NCBI GenBank assembly: GCA_016296165.1
Contig: JAEDJV010000007.1
Span: 1 to 39,985, forward strand
DNA from: Oscillospiraceae bacterium
GTDB lineage: Bacteria > Bacillota > Clostridia > Oscillospirales > Ruminococcaceae
Length of the DNA stretch: 39,985 nt
Direction of reading: 5' to 3'
Part shown: piece by piece, positions 1 to 8,222 of the stretch
Layout of the letters: each line of letters opens with the position of its first letter
How positions within the stretch are numbered: the stretch's first letter is position 1
The notes under the pieces: model-generated
The model's input: only the letters and a program-made list of their open reading frames with translations
The model's database searches: none
What the model was told of the DNA's origin: nothing
Program-made: the position numbers and the translations under genes

Positions 1-265
1 TGTCGGCGTTGTTGTAGTTGTCACTGTTGTCGTTGTCGGCACCGGCGTTGTTGTAGTTGTTACTGTTGTCGGTGTCGGCGTTGTTGTAGTTGTCACTGTT
101 GTCGTTGTCGGCACCGGTGTTGTTGTGGTTGTTACTGTTGTCGTTGTCGGCACCGGCGTTGTTGTAGTTGTTGCTGTTGTCGTTGTTGGTGTCGGCGTTG
201 TTGTAGTTGTTACTGTTGTCGTTGTCGGCACCGGCGTTGTTGTGGTAACAGGCGTTGTTGTAACT
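1..265 (-). repeat. 39-base tandem repeats coding a Thr/Pro linker
   Basis: On the plus strand the marker GGCACCGG or GGTGTCGG recurs at 38, 71, 110, 149, 188 and 227, a 39-base period with one 33-base step. Read in the frame of the adhesin gene each unit gives Thr runs broken by PVP, PTP or Val. All steps are multiples of three, so copy-number change would keep the frame. The array continues past the window edge. Confidence 0.85.
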
Positions 266-3200
266 ATTATCTCATCTATCATTACTATTGTATCATCTTC
301 AGTTCCAACTACCTTACCATTTCTGATACCAAACGGCATTGATTCTGCTATTTGATATCCGGCAGGGGCCTGTGTTTCTGTAAGAGTATAATTTCCATCC
401 GGGAGGCCTTCAATAATCGCTGGCTTTGCGCCTGATACAAACTCAATAACACTGCTCTCTGTCACAACGTCTGAAGCACCGCCTCCTACTGATACGGAGA
501 GAAGATCTGCACCCTTGTTTATTGCCTTTACAAGTTTGAGTGAAAGTTTTGCACCTTCTATCTCATTGCCAGAAATATCAGTCTTGCTTATATTCACCTT
601 GGAAAGTACATCTACCATTATTACAGAAGATGACCCGGTATCAACTCTGCTGTCTTCAGGACGTGGTACTGTTGAAACAGCTGATGTTACTACACCATCT
701 ATAACTGTGAATTTTACGCTTCCAGTAATAGTATATCCATCCGGTGCAACACTTTCTTCAAGTGTATATGCCCCGTCAGGAAGGCCGCTGAAAACTACTG
801 GTTCATTTCCGGATACCCATGTTACTGAAACTGCAGATTCATCTACAGCCTTAATCTGTTCATTTACAAAAGCTCTGAGATTTGCACCTGATGTCTTGTA
901 TCCCTGATCGATTGTCAGTTTAAGTGTGGCACCAGGAACTTCTTTTTCATGTGTTATATCTGTCTTGCTGATTTTAACTTCTGTCTGTTTATCAAGCATA
1001 GTTACTTCATCAAGATCTGCTAAAACACCCTCTATGATTTCAAACTTTACTGTTTCCTCGTTGATTGTATATCCATCCGGAGATTTTGTTTCACGAAGTT
1101 CATATTTACCATCCGGAAGCTGAGTAATAATAGCCGGTTCAGAACCAGATACAAATGAAATCTCTGTTGCCTTGATACTTGGACTAACAGCACCGCCGCC
1201 CACCTTAACAGATGTAAGTGTGGCATTTTTGTCCTTGGAAGCTTCTGTAAGCTTAATGGTAAGTTTAGCGCCTGGAAGTTCTTCTGATTTGTTTATATCC
1301 TTCTTGCTGACAGTTATTTCTGAAGCAAGATCCTTCATAATTATCTCATTGCTGTCATTTTCTTTAACTTTACCGTTTTCAACGTTAAATTCAATACTGT
1401 CAGTTACTGTATATCCGTCCGGTGCTATACTTTCTTCAAGTTTATACTTACCATCAGGAAGTCCTGAAATTATTACAGGGGATGTTCCGGATACAAATGA
1501 TATCTTGTTTTTCTCTACAGTAATGTCTGCTTCTGATATAATATCTGAAAAATCCGGTGTGGTATCAATTGCTGTAATTGTAAGATGTGCTCCTGGTACT
1601 TCTGCTGAACCTGATACGCTCTGCTTACTGATTGTAACCGTACACAGATCAGGTTCTTCAAGGTCTGTCATTATGACCGTTCCGTCTGCATATTCAACCA
1701 CTTCACCGTTTTCAACTGTAAATGTTATTGATTCTGCTGTAAGGAAACCGAGTGGAGCCTTGTCTTCTGTAAGTGTATATGTACCATCTGGTACTCCCTC
1801 CAGTACTGCCGGTACTGTTTTGGATTTCCATGAAATACTCTTGCCTGAAATTTTTATATCGACATTTGATTTTACATTTTCCAAGCTCTTGTCTTCTGCA
1901 ATCGTCAGTGTGAGTTCTGCTCCAGGGAGTTCTGAGCCTGATACCTTCTGTTTGCTGATTGTGACTTTTGAAGGTGCATCGAGCATTACAACTTCTTTTC
2001 CGGATACAAGTTCTCCGTCCTTAACTTCAAACTCAATTGTTTCTTCATTGACTGTATATCCGTCTGGTGCTGTAATCTCTGTAAGAGTGTATTTGCCGTC
2101 AGGAAGCATTGTAAGTTTTGCCGGTGTCTTTGCATCTGTCACAAACGAAATCCTGTCAGAGCCTACATATATTTCCTTTGCTCCGCCGCCTACCTTTGTA
2201 TCAAGAAGATTTGCTCCCGGTGTCTTTGTTGCCTCCACGAGCTTTATCTCAAGTGTTGCGCCGTCAAGCTCTTCTGTTCCGTTTATGTCTTTTTTACTTA
2301 CCAATACTTCTGAGTATTCATCAATCATCTTTACTGTATTTCCTGTTGAATCCTTTACTAATCCTTCTTCAACAGTAAATGTTACTGCACCTGTTACTGT
2401 GTATCCGTCTGGCGCTACGCTCTCTTCAAGTGTATATGTTCCATCAGGAAGACCGATTACTGTAACCGGTGTATTTCCTGATACCCATGCAATTGTATTG
2501 TCTTTTACAGTTATCTCTGCATCAGATGTTACTCTGGAAAGATCTGCATTTCCTTCAGCTGTTATTTTCAGATGGGCACCCGGAACCTCTGCTGCTCCGG
2601 ATACGCTCTGTTTACTGATAACTATTTCTGACAGTTTCGGAGTTTCAGCATCTATCATTATTACCTTATCTGATGCTACTGATGATACTGTTTCACCATT
2701 TTTTACATATGTCTTTCCGTCTCTGAGAATAAATTCTATTGTTTCTGCCTTTTCAAAGCCTTCTGGTGCTCTTACTTCTGTGAGTGTGTATTCACCGTCC
2801 GGAAGGCCTTCGATTACTGCCGGTTTTGTACCAGAAGTCCACTTTACTGTATTTCCGCTTACAGTAATTGATGCACCGGAATCTTCACCCTGCTTTACAC
2901 CGGAAAAACTTCCTGTTCCCTTGTAGGCTACTGTAAGTTCCGCACCTGGAAGTTCTTCTGAAGTACCTTCTGTAATCTTCTGTTTGCTTATGACTAACTT
3001 TGAAAGTTCATCTTTCATTGTTACAGTATTGGTTTCAGAGTCAACTACTCCATCCCCCAAAGCCGGAACTGATGAATCTGTTCTGCCAACTATACCATCC
3101 CTGATTTCAAACTTTATACTGCCTGTTACAGTATATCCATCCGGAGCCACACTTTCTTCAAGAATGTACTTGCCATCCGGAAGTCCTGTGAACTCTGTAG

Positions 3201-4476
3201 GTTTGTCTGTTGATGTCCATGTAACTGAATTGCCGTCTTTACCCGGTAAAATATTACCATTTACAAAACCGATAAGACTGTCTGCCGGATTATTATATGG
3301 TTCTGTAAGTGTAAGTTCAAGTTTTGCGCCCGGTATTTCCTTTGAACCTGCAATATCTGTTTTACTGATTGAAACTGTTTTTAATTCAGGTACTACTTCA
3401 ATAATCTTTTTAGGAGGATTAAATGTAGCACTGCCGGCCTGTATTCCAAATCCTTCTGCTGATTTTGCAATTGTTGCACCTGAAACGTGTCCGTTAGGTT
3501 CACCTGATACATTTGCATTTACCGCAAGTGTGCTTCCCTGTATAGAACCTGTGTATTTTACATCTTCTGCTTCATAAAGGTTATAGAGAATATGACCGCA
3601 GAGACGTGCATTTTCAGAAGAACCTGTATCCTGCTCAACTGTAAGAGGACCGTCGTGTACTTCATCTATGAATGCAACACTATAGTGAGGCATTTCAATT
3701 ACTTTGCCTTCAACATTGAAGATTACATAAGAATCAAACGCATCTCCCGGAACTCTGATTTCTACATAGTATAAATCATTTAAAATATCCATCTGTTCAC
3801 TGGTAATATTAAACACATTGAGTACAGGATCTTTTCCGGTAAATACCGCTGAATAATTTGTTATCTCAATGTCGCCTGTTGTTTCATACTTGCTTATACT
3901 GTTACTCTTGGAAGCAAGTTTCTGAAATTCTCTGTCATAATCAATAATGTCATCAGATATATATGTATTTTCCGTTCTTATACCGGTTTCATATGTAATA
4001 TCCGTATCTGATGAAACCACGAAGATTCGTCTCTCTGATCCTTCAGCTGCACCTGTGGTTATTCTGTCAATCTGACCACCGCCAACCAAAACCGTAGCAC
4101 CTTTTCCAAGGTACCTGTTTCCTATTGTATAGGTTTCGTTAGCGGGTCTGTTATTTTCGATACCGCCTCCTGCAGCAAGTCTTCCCTCGATATCTGCTGA
4201 ATCTTTTGGTATTGTAAACTTCTCCTTAACAAAGATTGTAAAATCTCCGGCCATACCCAGATACTTTTCATCAGCATCAGGACAGTCAAGAAGTTCTGCG
4301 TTTTTATCAGTATTTCCCGTTACATTTTCTATGCCCTCAATATTACCTGCAATCTCGGCAAATACTTTAAGCGAGTCGCCGCAGAAAGTAAATACCATGA
4401 ACATAGCTGTAAGCATACTAATAAAACGTCTTTTTCGTTTGTCTACGTTCTTAAGCCTGTAGATTATGCCGTTCAT
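1..4476 (-). CDS. Large secreted SpaA/Cna-B repeat adhesin (C-terminus beyond window)
   Basis: The frame is open from the ATG at 4476 to the window edge (1492 codons, no stop). Residues 1-40 form a long signal peptide: a KRKRR basic stretch, a hydrophobic core, and a likely cut after VFA. Residues about 60-335 resemble the choice-of-anchor-A (collagen-binding-like) domain, including VLNVFNI and, near the end, GHVSGATIAKS. Then come nine SpaA/Cna-B-like beta domains of about 105-130 residues, each with an ISKTD-like first strand, a LPDGxYxLxE turn and an APDGYT-like motif (near residues 446, 574, 692, 803, 909, 1023, 1137, 1243 and 1374). Lys and Glu at the usual isopeptide positions are visible in many copies. 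From about residue 1403 the chain is a Thr/Pro linker. A sortase signal, if any, lies outside. An optimal GGAGGGG sits 7 bases before the ATG. Likely role: cell-surface adhesion; the ligand is unknown. Confidence 0.88.
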   Translation of the reverse strand, partial: MNGIIYRLKNVDKRKRRFISMLTAMFMVFTFCGDSLKVFAEIAGNIEGIENVTGNTDKNAELLDCPDADEKYLGMAGDFTIFVKEKFTIPKDSADIEGRLAAGGGIENNRPANETYTIGNRYLGKGATVLVGGGQIDRITTGAAEGSERRIFVVSSDTDITYETGIRTENTYISDDIIDYDREFQKLASKSNSISKYETTGDIEITNYSAVFTGKDPVLNVFNITSEQMDILNDLYYVEIRVPGDAFDSYVIFNVEGKVIEMPHYSVAFIDEVHDGPLTVEQDTGSSENARLCGHILYNLYEAEDVKYTGSIQGSTLAVNANVSGEPNGHVSGATIAKSAEGFGIQAGSATFNPPKKIIEVVPELKTVSISKTDIAGSKEIPGAKLELTLTEPYNNPADSLIGFVNGNILPGKDGNSVTWTSTDKPTEFTGLPDGKYILEESVAPDGYTVTGSIKFEIRDGIVGRTDSSVPALGDGVVDSETNTVTMKDELSKLVISKQKITEGTSEELPGAELTVAYKGTGSFSGVKQGEDSGASITVSGNTVKWTSGTKPAVIEGLPDGEYTLTEVRAPEGFEKAETIEFILRDGKTYVKNGETVSSVASDKVIMIDAETPKLSEIVISKQSVSGAAEVPGAHLKITAEGNADLSRVTSDAEITVKDNTIAWVSGNTPVTVIGLPDGTYTLEESVAPDGYTVTGAVTFTVEEGLVKDSTGNTVKMIDEYSEVLVSKKDINGTEELDGATLEIKLVEATKTPGANLLDTKVGGGAKEIYVGSDRISFVTDAKTPAKLTMLPDGKYTLTEITAPDGYTVNEETIEFEVKDGELVSGKEVVMLDAPSKVTISKQKVSGSELPGAELTLTIAEDKSLENVKSNVDIKISGKSISWKSKTVPAVLEGVPDGTYTLTEDKAPLGFLTAESITFTVENGEVVEYADGTVIMTDLEEPDLCTVTISKQSVSGSAEVPGAHLTITAIDTTPDFSDIISEADITVEKNKISFVSGTSPVIISGLPDGKYKLEESIAPDGYTVTDSIEFNVENGKVKENDSNEIIMKDLASEITVSKKDINKSEELPGAKLTIKLTEASKDKNATLTSVKVGGGAVSPSIKATEISFVSGSEPAIITQLPDGKYELRETKSPDGYTINEETVKFEIIEGVLADLDEVTMLDKQTEVKISKTDITHEKEVPGATLKLTIDQGYKTSGANLRAFVNEQIKAVDESAVSVTWVSGNEPVVFSGLPDGAYTLEESVAPDGYTITGSVKFTVIDGVVTSAVSTVPRPEDSRVDTGSSSVIMVDVLSKVNISKTDISGNEIEGAKLSLKLVKAINKGADLLSVSVGGGASDVVTESSVIEFVSGAKPAIIEGLPDGNYTLTETQAPAGYQIAESMPFGIRNGKVVGTEDDTIVMIDEIIVTTTPVTTTTPVPTTTTVTTTTTPTPTTTTATTTTTPVPTTTTVTTTTTPVPTTTTVTTTTTPTPTTVTTTTTPVPTTTTVTTTTTPT

Positions 4477-4547
4477 AAACTAACCCCTCCATTTTATCAT
4501 TTCATTTTACACGATATCTTTTTTGTTGATATCTATGTATAAATTAT

Positions 4548-4576
4548 ATAATACCATATTTTTATATAAATTTCAA
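4548..4576 (-). promoter_or_regulatory. Promoter of the adhesin gene
   Basis: On the minus strand TTGAAA (4576-4571) and TATTAT (4553-4548) are 17 bases apart, about 70 bases before the adhesin ATG. It lies just after the terminator of the upstream gene, so the adhesin is probably its own transcription unit. Confidence 0.6.
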
Positions 4577-4577
4577 T

Positions 4578-4614
4578 ATTTTTTAAAAAATAAAACCGGC
4601 AAAATTGCCGGTTT
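4578..4614 (-). terminator. Intrinsic terminator after the thrS-downstream gene
   Basis: A perfect stem AAACCGGC/GCCGGTTT (4593-4614) is followed on the minus strand by a T-rich tail. It ends the unit holding thrS and the unknown gene at 4623-5486. Confidence 0.8.
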
Positions 4615-4622
4615 GGTTGATT

Positions 4623-5486
4623 TTATTTATTGTTGTTATTATTATTACCACCATTAAATGTATTTTTTATTTCGTTTACAATCTCATCCTTCATGGCACG
4701 AATATCGGAGTAAACATCGTTGCGGATATTTTTGTTTACCTCCCGCTGAATGTCTCTCTTAACCTGCCTTGCAAAATCATTAAATGCAGCAAAAGGATCA
4801 GTTTTAGTGCCGGAAGCAGATGATGAAGTGGTTTTATCTGAATCATTCGTATTTTTACGTGTATCAAACTGTCCGAAAAAATCCTTAAGAGAATCCGAAA
4901 TATTCTTAAACGGATCATTCTGTGTACCAGCTGAATCCTGATTTTCAGTTTCTTCTTCGCTTATCACATCATCTGTAACACCGTCATCAGGAAGTGCGGA
5001 ATAATACTTTGCTTCCTTCCCCGGAATTATGCTGCACACAGCTGACTTGACAAAAAATCTCAGCTGAGTGTATTCATTATCCTCAGTAACAAACGGAATC
5101 TCATAAAGCTGCCAGCCATCTGTAATTTTGGACGGCTTGATATTGTTGTTGCTTAAAACATATACTCTTTTGTTCTCAAAGTCACCGTTATACACTATCT
5201 GCAGCTGACATACAGCCTCATTTTTTATACTCCTGTCAAGTTTTACCCAGAAATAAAATGTATATCGGGTATTCTTTTCGAGAATAAGCTGTTTGGTACC
5301 TATCTCCGTAATATTCGGTGTTTTGTCACCGATGCAGTATGCTTCTGAAAGGTTATTTTCAAAATCCGTAACAAAAGTTCTTTCGCCCTTCGAAGCGGAC
5401 AAGTCAGAACATATGTTCCATTCCCTTGCGTTAAAGATAATTTTGTGTTCTTCAGCAGCGTTTGTATTTTTTTCTAATTCGCTCAT
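4623..5486 (-). CDS. Unknown protein with beta-sandwich-like N-terminus and disordered Asn-ending C-terminus
   Basis: A 287-residue protein that I cannot assign to a family. There is no signal peptide or membrane segment, so it should be cytoplasmic. Residues about 15-160 alternate short hydrophobic and polar strands (LILEKNTRYTFYFWVKLD, LRFFVKSAVCSI) in the style of a carbohydrate-binding-module-like jelly roll, but no binding site can be named. Residues 165-235 are acidic and Ser/Thr-rich (disordered). Residues 235-275 look like a charged helix, and the protein ends in an Asn run. AAGGAGG precedes the ATG by 8 bases. It starts 48 bases after the thrS stop with no terminator between, so it is probably read from the thrS T-box promoter. 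No role in tRNA charging is implied by its sequence. Confidence 0.75.
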   Translation of the reverse strand: MSELEKNTNAAEEHKIIFNAREWNICSDLSASKGERTFVTDFENNLSEAYCIGDKTPNITEIGTKQLILEKNTRYTFYFWVKLDRSIKNEAVCQLQIVYNGDFENKRVYVLSNNNIKPSKITDGWQLYEIPFVTEDNEYTQLRFFVKSAVCSIIPGKEAKYYSALPDDGVTDDVISEEETENQDSAGTQNDPFKNISDSLKDFFGQFDTRKNTNDSDKTTSSSASGTKTDPFAAFNDFARQVKRDIQREVNKNIRNDVYSDIRAMKDEIVNEIKNTFNGGNNNNNNK

Positions 5487-5534
5487 TGTTGTTTCCTCCT
5501 TTAATAAGGTAAATATATATTAAGCAAAACATTA

Positions 5535-7490
5535 TTATTTTGCCTTTTCAGCAACTTCCTTAATGAGTTTTGCAATGATGTCCTCAACAGGTACATCAGG
5601 CATCTCGCCTTCTTTTCTGGAACGTACAGTAACTGTATTGTTTTCCATTTCCTTGTCACCAATAACGAATGTATATGGAATTCTTTCAAGTCTTGAAGCC
5701 TTAATCTTAGGACCGATATTGTCATCTCTCTTATCAACAGTAACTCTCATGCCATATGCTGAAAGCTTATCTGCAATGCTCTGTGCATATTCATTATGCT
5801 GCTGGCCGATAGGAAGAATTCTTACCTGTTCAGGTGCAAGCCAAAGCGGCAGTACTCCTGCAAAACGTTCGATAAGATAAGCAAGCGTTCTTTCGTAACA
5901 TCCGAGAGATGTTCTGTGAATGATATAAGGGAGTTTCTTCTGACCATCCTTATCTATATAGTACATGCCGAATTTTTCAGCAAGAAGCATGTCAATCTGA
6001 ATAGTTACTATTGTGTCTTCCTTACCGAAAACATTTTTGTACTGGATATCAAGCTTAGGACCATAGAATGCGGCCTCATCAATACCCACTTCATATTCAA
6101 CACCAAGTTTGTCGAGAATCTCACCCATTACCCTCTGAGCTTCTTCCCACTGTTCCTTGGTTCCTTCGTATTTGTTCTTAGGATTTTCCGGATTCCACTG
6201 TGAGAACCGGAATGTACAGTCCTCAAGAAGACCTACTGTATCAAGAACATATTTTGCAAGTTCAAGACAGCCTTTGAATTCTTCTTCAAGCTGATCAGGC
6301 CTTAATATATAGTGTCCCTCAGAAATAGTGAACTGACGAACACGTATAAGTCCATGCATCTCACCGCTGTCTTCATTTCTGAAAAGTGTTGATGTTTCAG
6401 TAAGACGCATAGGGAGATCCCTGTATGAACGCTGACGATTAAGATAAACCTGATACTGGAACGGACATGTCATAGGACGAAGTGCAAAACATTCTTTTGT
6501 TTCATCATTCGGATCACCAAGAACAAACATACCGTCAAGATAATGATCCCAGTGTCCCGAGATTCTGTAAAGATCTCTCTTGGCCATGAGAGGTGTTTTG
6601 GTAAGGAGACATCCTCGCTTCTGTTCCTCGTCTTCAATCCATCTCTGGAGAAGCTGAATAACTCTTGCTCCCTTAGGAAGAAGAACAGGAAGTCCCTGAC
6701 CTACATAATCAACTGTTGTAAAATATTCGAGTTCACGTCCGAGTTTATTGTGATCGCGAAGCTTTGCTTCTTCAAGTTTTTTAAGATGTTCTTCAAGCTC
6801 TGAAGCCTTAGGAAAAGCAACTGCATACACTCTTGTGAGCATCTTGTTCTTTTCATTTCCTCTCCAGTAAGCACCTGTACATGAAAGAAGCTTAAATGCC
6901 TTTACACCTGAAGTTGAAAGAAGATGAGGACCGGCACAAAGATCAGTAAAGTCTCCCTGCTTATAGAACGAGATTGGTTCGCCCTTGTCAGCATGCTCTT
7001 CACAGAGTTCAACCTTATACGGTTCACCCTGTTCCTTAAGATATGATATTGCATCTGAAGGCTGCATCTCAAACTGTTCAAGCTTTATGCCTTCCTTGAC
7101 AATTTTTTTCATCTCTGCTTCTATCTTAAGAAGTTCATCAGCTGAAAACGGCTTTTCAACATCAAAATCATAATAGAAGCCTGTATCTATAGCAGGTCCT
7201 ATAGCAAGCTTTGCTTCCGGATACAGACGCTTAACAGCCTGTGCCAGAATGTGTGAGGCAGTATGCCAGAAAGTTTTCTTACCGTCTATTGAATCAAAAG
7301 TCATTACTTCAAACTCACAGTCTGTATCAACAATGGTTCTGATATCCTTTACCTCACCATTGATTTTCACACAGCATGCAGCCTTAAGAAGTCCGGCACC
7401 AATGCCCTTAACGATATCAGCAGCTGACTGTCCGCTTTCAACTTCTCTGATACTGCCGTCTTTTAACGTAAGTTTTACCATAGTTTTCAT
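5535..7490 (-). CDS. thrS: Threonyl-tRNA synthetase
   Basis: Charges tRNA-Thr with threonine using ATP in the cytoplasm. The 651 residues match the family's full length and order: an N-terminal TGS domain (1-65), the second additional domain with editing-type His motifs (HTASHILAQAVKRLYPEA, CAGPHLL), the class II catalytic core and the C-terminal anticodon domain (from about LAPEQVRILPIG). Candidate zinc ligands are the Cys in RPMTCPF, the His in FTISEGHYIL and the His in IIHRTSLG. The FTISEGH and HRTSLGCYERT stretches differ from the usual FTQDDAH and HRAILGSxER, so this is a divergent ThrRS subtype, but the metal-binding residues appear kept. GAAAGGAT precedes the ATG. Expression is controlled by the T-box leader directly upstream. 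Confidence 0.97.
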   Translation of the reverse strand: MKTMVKLTLKDGSIREVESGQSAADIVKGIGAGLLKAACCVKINGEVKDIRTIVDTDCEFEVMTFDSIDGKKTFWHTASHILAQAVKRLYPEAKLAIGPAIDTGFYYDFDVEKPFSADELLKIEAEMKKIVKEGIKLEQFEMQPSDAISYLKEQGEPYKVELCEEHADKGEPISFYKQGDFTDLCAGPHLLSTSGVKAFKLLSCTGAYWRGNEKNKMLTRVYAVAFPKASELEEHLKKLEEAKLRDHNKLGRELEYFTTVDYVGQGLPVLLPKGARVIQLLQRWIEDEEQKRGCLLTKTPLMAKRDLYRISGHWDHYLDGMFVLGDPNDETKECFALRPMTCPFQYQVYLNRQRSYRDLPMRLTETSTLFRNEDSGEMHGLIRVRQFTISEGHYILRPDQLEEEFKGCLELAKYVLDTVGLLEDCTFRFSQWNPENPKNKYEGTKEQWEEAQRVMGEILDKLGVEYEVGIDEAAFYGPKLDIQYKNVFGKEDTIVTIQIDMLLAEKFGMYYIDKDGQKKLPYIIHRTSLGCYERTLAYLIERFAGVLPLWLAPEQVRILPIGQQHNEYAQSIADKLSAYGMRVTVDKRDDNIGPKIKASRLERIPYTFVIGDKEMENNTVTVRSRKEGEMPDVPVEDIIAKLIKEVAEKAK

Positions 7491-7499
7491 ATCCTTTCA

Positions 7500-7778
7500 A
7501 AATAAAATAATAAAACCCCTTAAGAAAGACCTGTCTTCCTTAAGGGGCATAATAATGCGGTTCCACCCTTTTTTCCGGAAAAATACTCAACATATAACAA
7601 AATATCTTTCCTCTCTTAAGTTCCTGTAACGGAGAACACCCGGCGTTTATTAGACGCACTCAGAGGACGGTATCCCTGCTATATGATTATGAGTTTTATT
7701 TCAGCCGGCGTAAAACTCTCTCTGTAAAAATCAATGTAATAACAAGACTTTCCTCGTCGCAGTTTTAATAAGTTATAT
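7500..7778 (-). promoter_or_regulatory. T-box riboswitch leader of thrS
   Basis: The minus-strand leader holds the conserved T-box GGGTGGAACCGC (7568-7557). A strong terminator hairpin with stem CCCCTTAAG/CTTAAGGGG (about 7514-7547) and a T-rich tail follows before the thrS start. Further upstream are a GAGGAAAGT motif and an AGAGAG element before a hairpin whose loop holds GGCTGAAA, both typical of stem I. An ACC triplet at 7671-7669 sits where the specifier codon is expected, in GGATACCGTCC, and ACC is a threonine codon. Uncharged tRNA-Thr would stabilise the antiterminator and allow transcription of thrS and probably of the next gene. Confidence 0.93.
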
Positions 7779-7782
7779 TATC

Positions 7783-7810
7783 ATTATACCCTAAAAAAAT
7801 AAAATGTCAA
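7783..7810 (-). promoter_or_regulatory. Promoter of thrS
   Basis: Both hexamers are perfect on the minus strand: TTGACA (7810-7805) and TATAAT (7788-7783), with a 16-base spacer. The start would be near 7776, directly before the T-box stem I. Confidence 0.85.
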
Positions 7811-7893
7811 TAGCTAACGGGAAATATATCACATATATCAGTATCTCATCCGTCTTCAAAGAAATTTACTCATTATAATGACAAATAATAGTC

Positions 7894-7922
7894 TTGACAA
7901 TTACTCCAAAAAGAGATACAAT
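7894..7922 (+). promoter_or_regulatory. Promoter of rny with a long leader
   Basis: TTGACA (7894-7899), a 17-base spacer and TACAAT (7917-7922). The implied 5' leader is about 295 bases of AT-rich sequence up to the rny start. I see no known riboswitch or clear hairpin in 7930-8200. AAAGGAGG lies at 8203-8210, 12 bases before the ATG. The stretch 7811-7893 holds nothing else that I can identify. Confidence 0.75.
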
Positions 7923-8222
7923 AGAAGTATTGCATTTATTTATTTTTTCAGATGCATAAAAAACATTTAATGCTGAAAACAGCAATTTATTAAACGCTCT
8001 TGTTCAGTCAAAATATATTATTTTATCCTGTCAGATCTACATAATTTAACTTTAAAATACAGTTTTTATATAAAATATTTATATCGTTTATTTAATTTAT
8101 ATATATCTTTATTTTGGAAAATTATATCCCTGAAGTTTAAAAACTTAATAATTTTTGACTGTCTAACAGGTAGGCGTATGAAAAAATCAATATCTACCGT
8201 TGAAAGGAGGAATTAATTTTCC

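Noticed and set aside
1172..2926. A long plus-strand open frame of 584 codons, and similar plus-strand frames at 125-355, 515-907 and 2984-3577
   Set aside because: They are the antisense of the SpaA-repeat adhesin. They are Ser/Pro/Val-rich, mirror each repeat and lack convincing ribosome sites; the minus-strand reading gives signal peptide and domain structure.
7811..8222. Additional riboswitch in the long rny leader
   Set aside because: No conserved motif or convincing hairpin plus terminator could be seen; it is simply an AT-rich leader.
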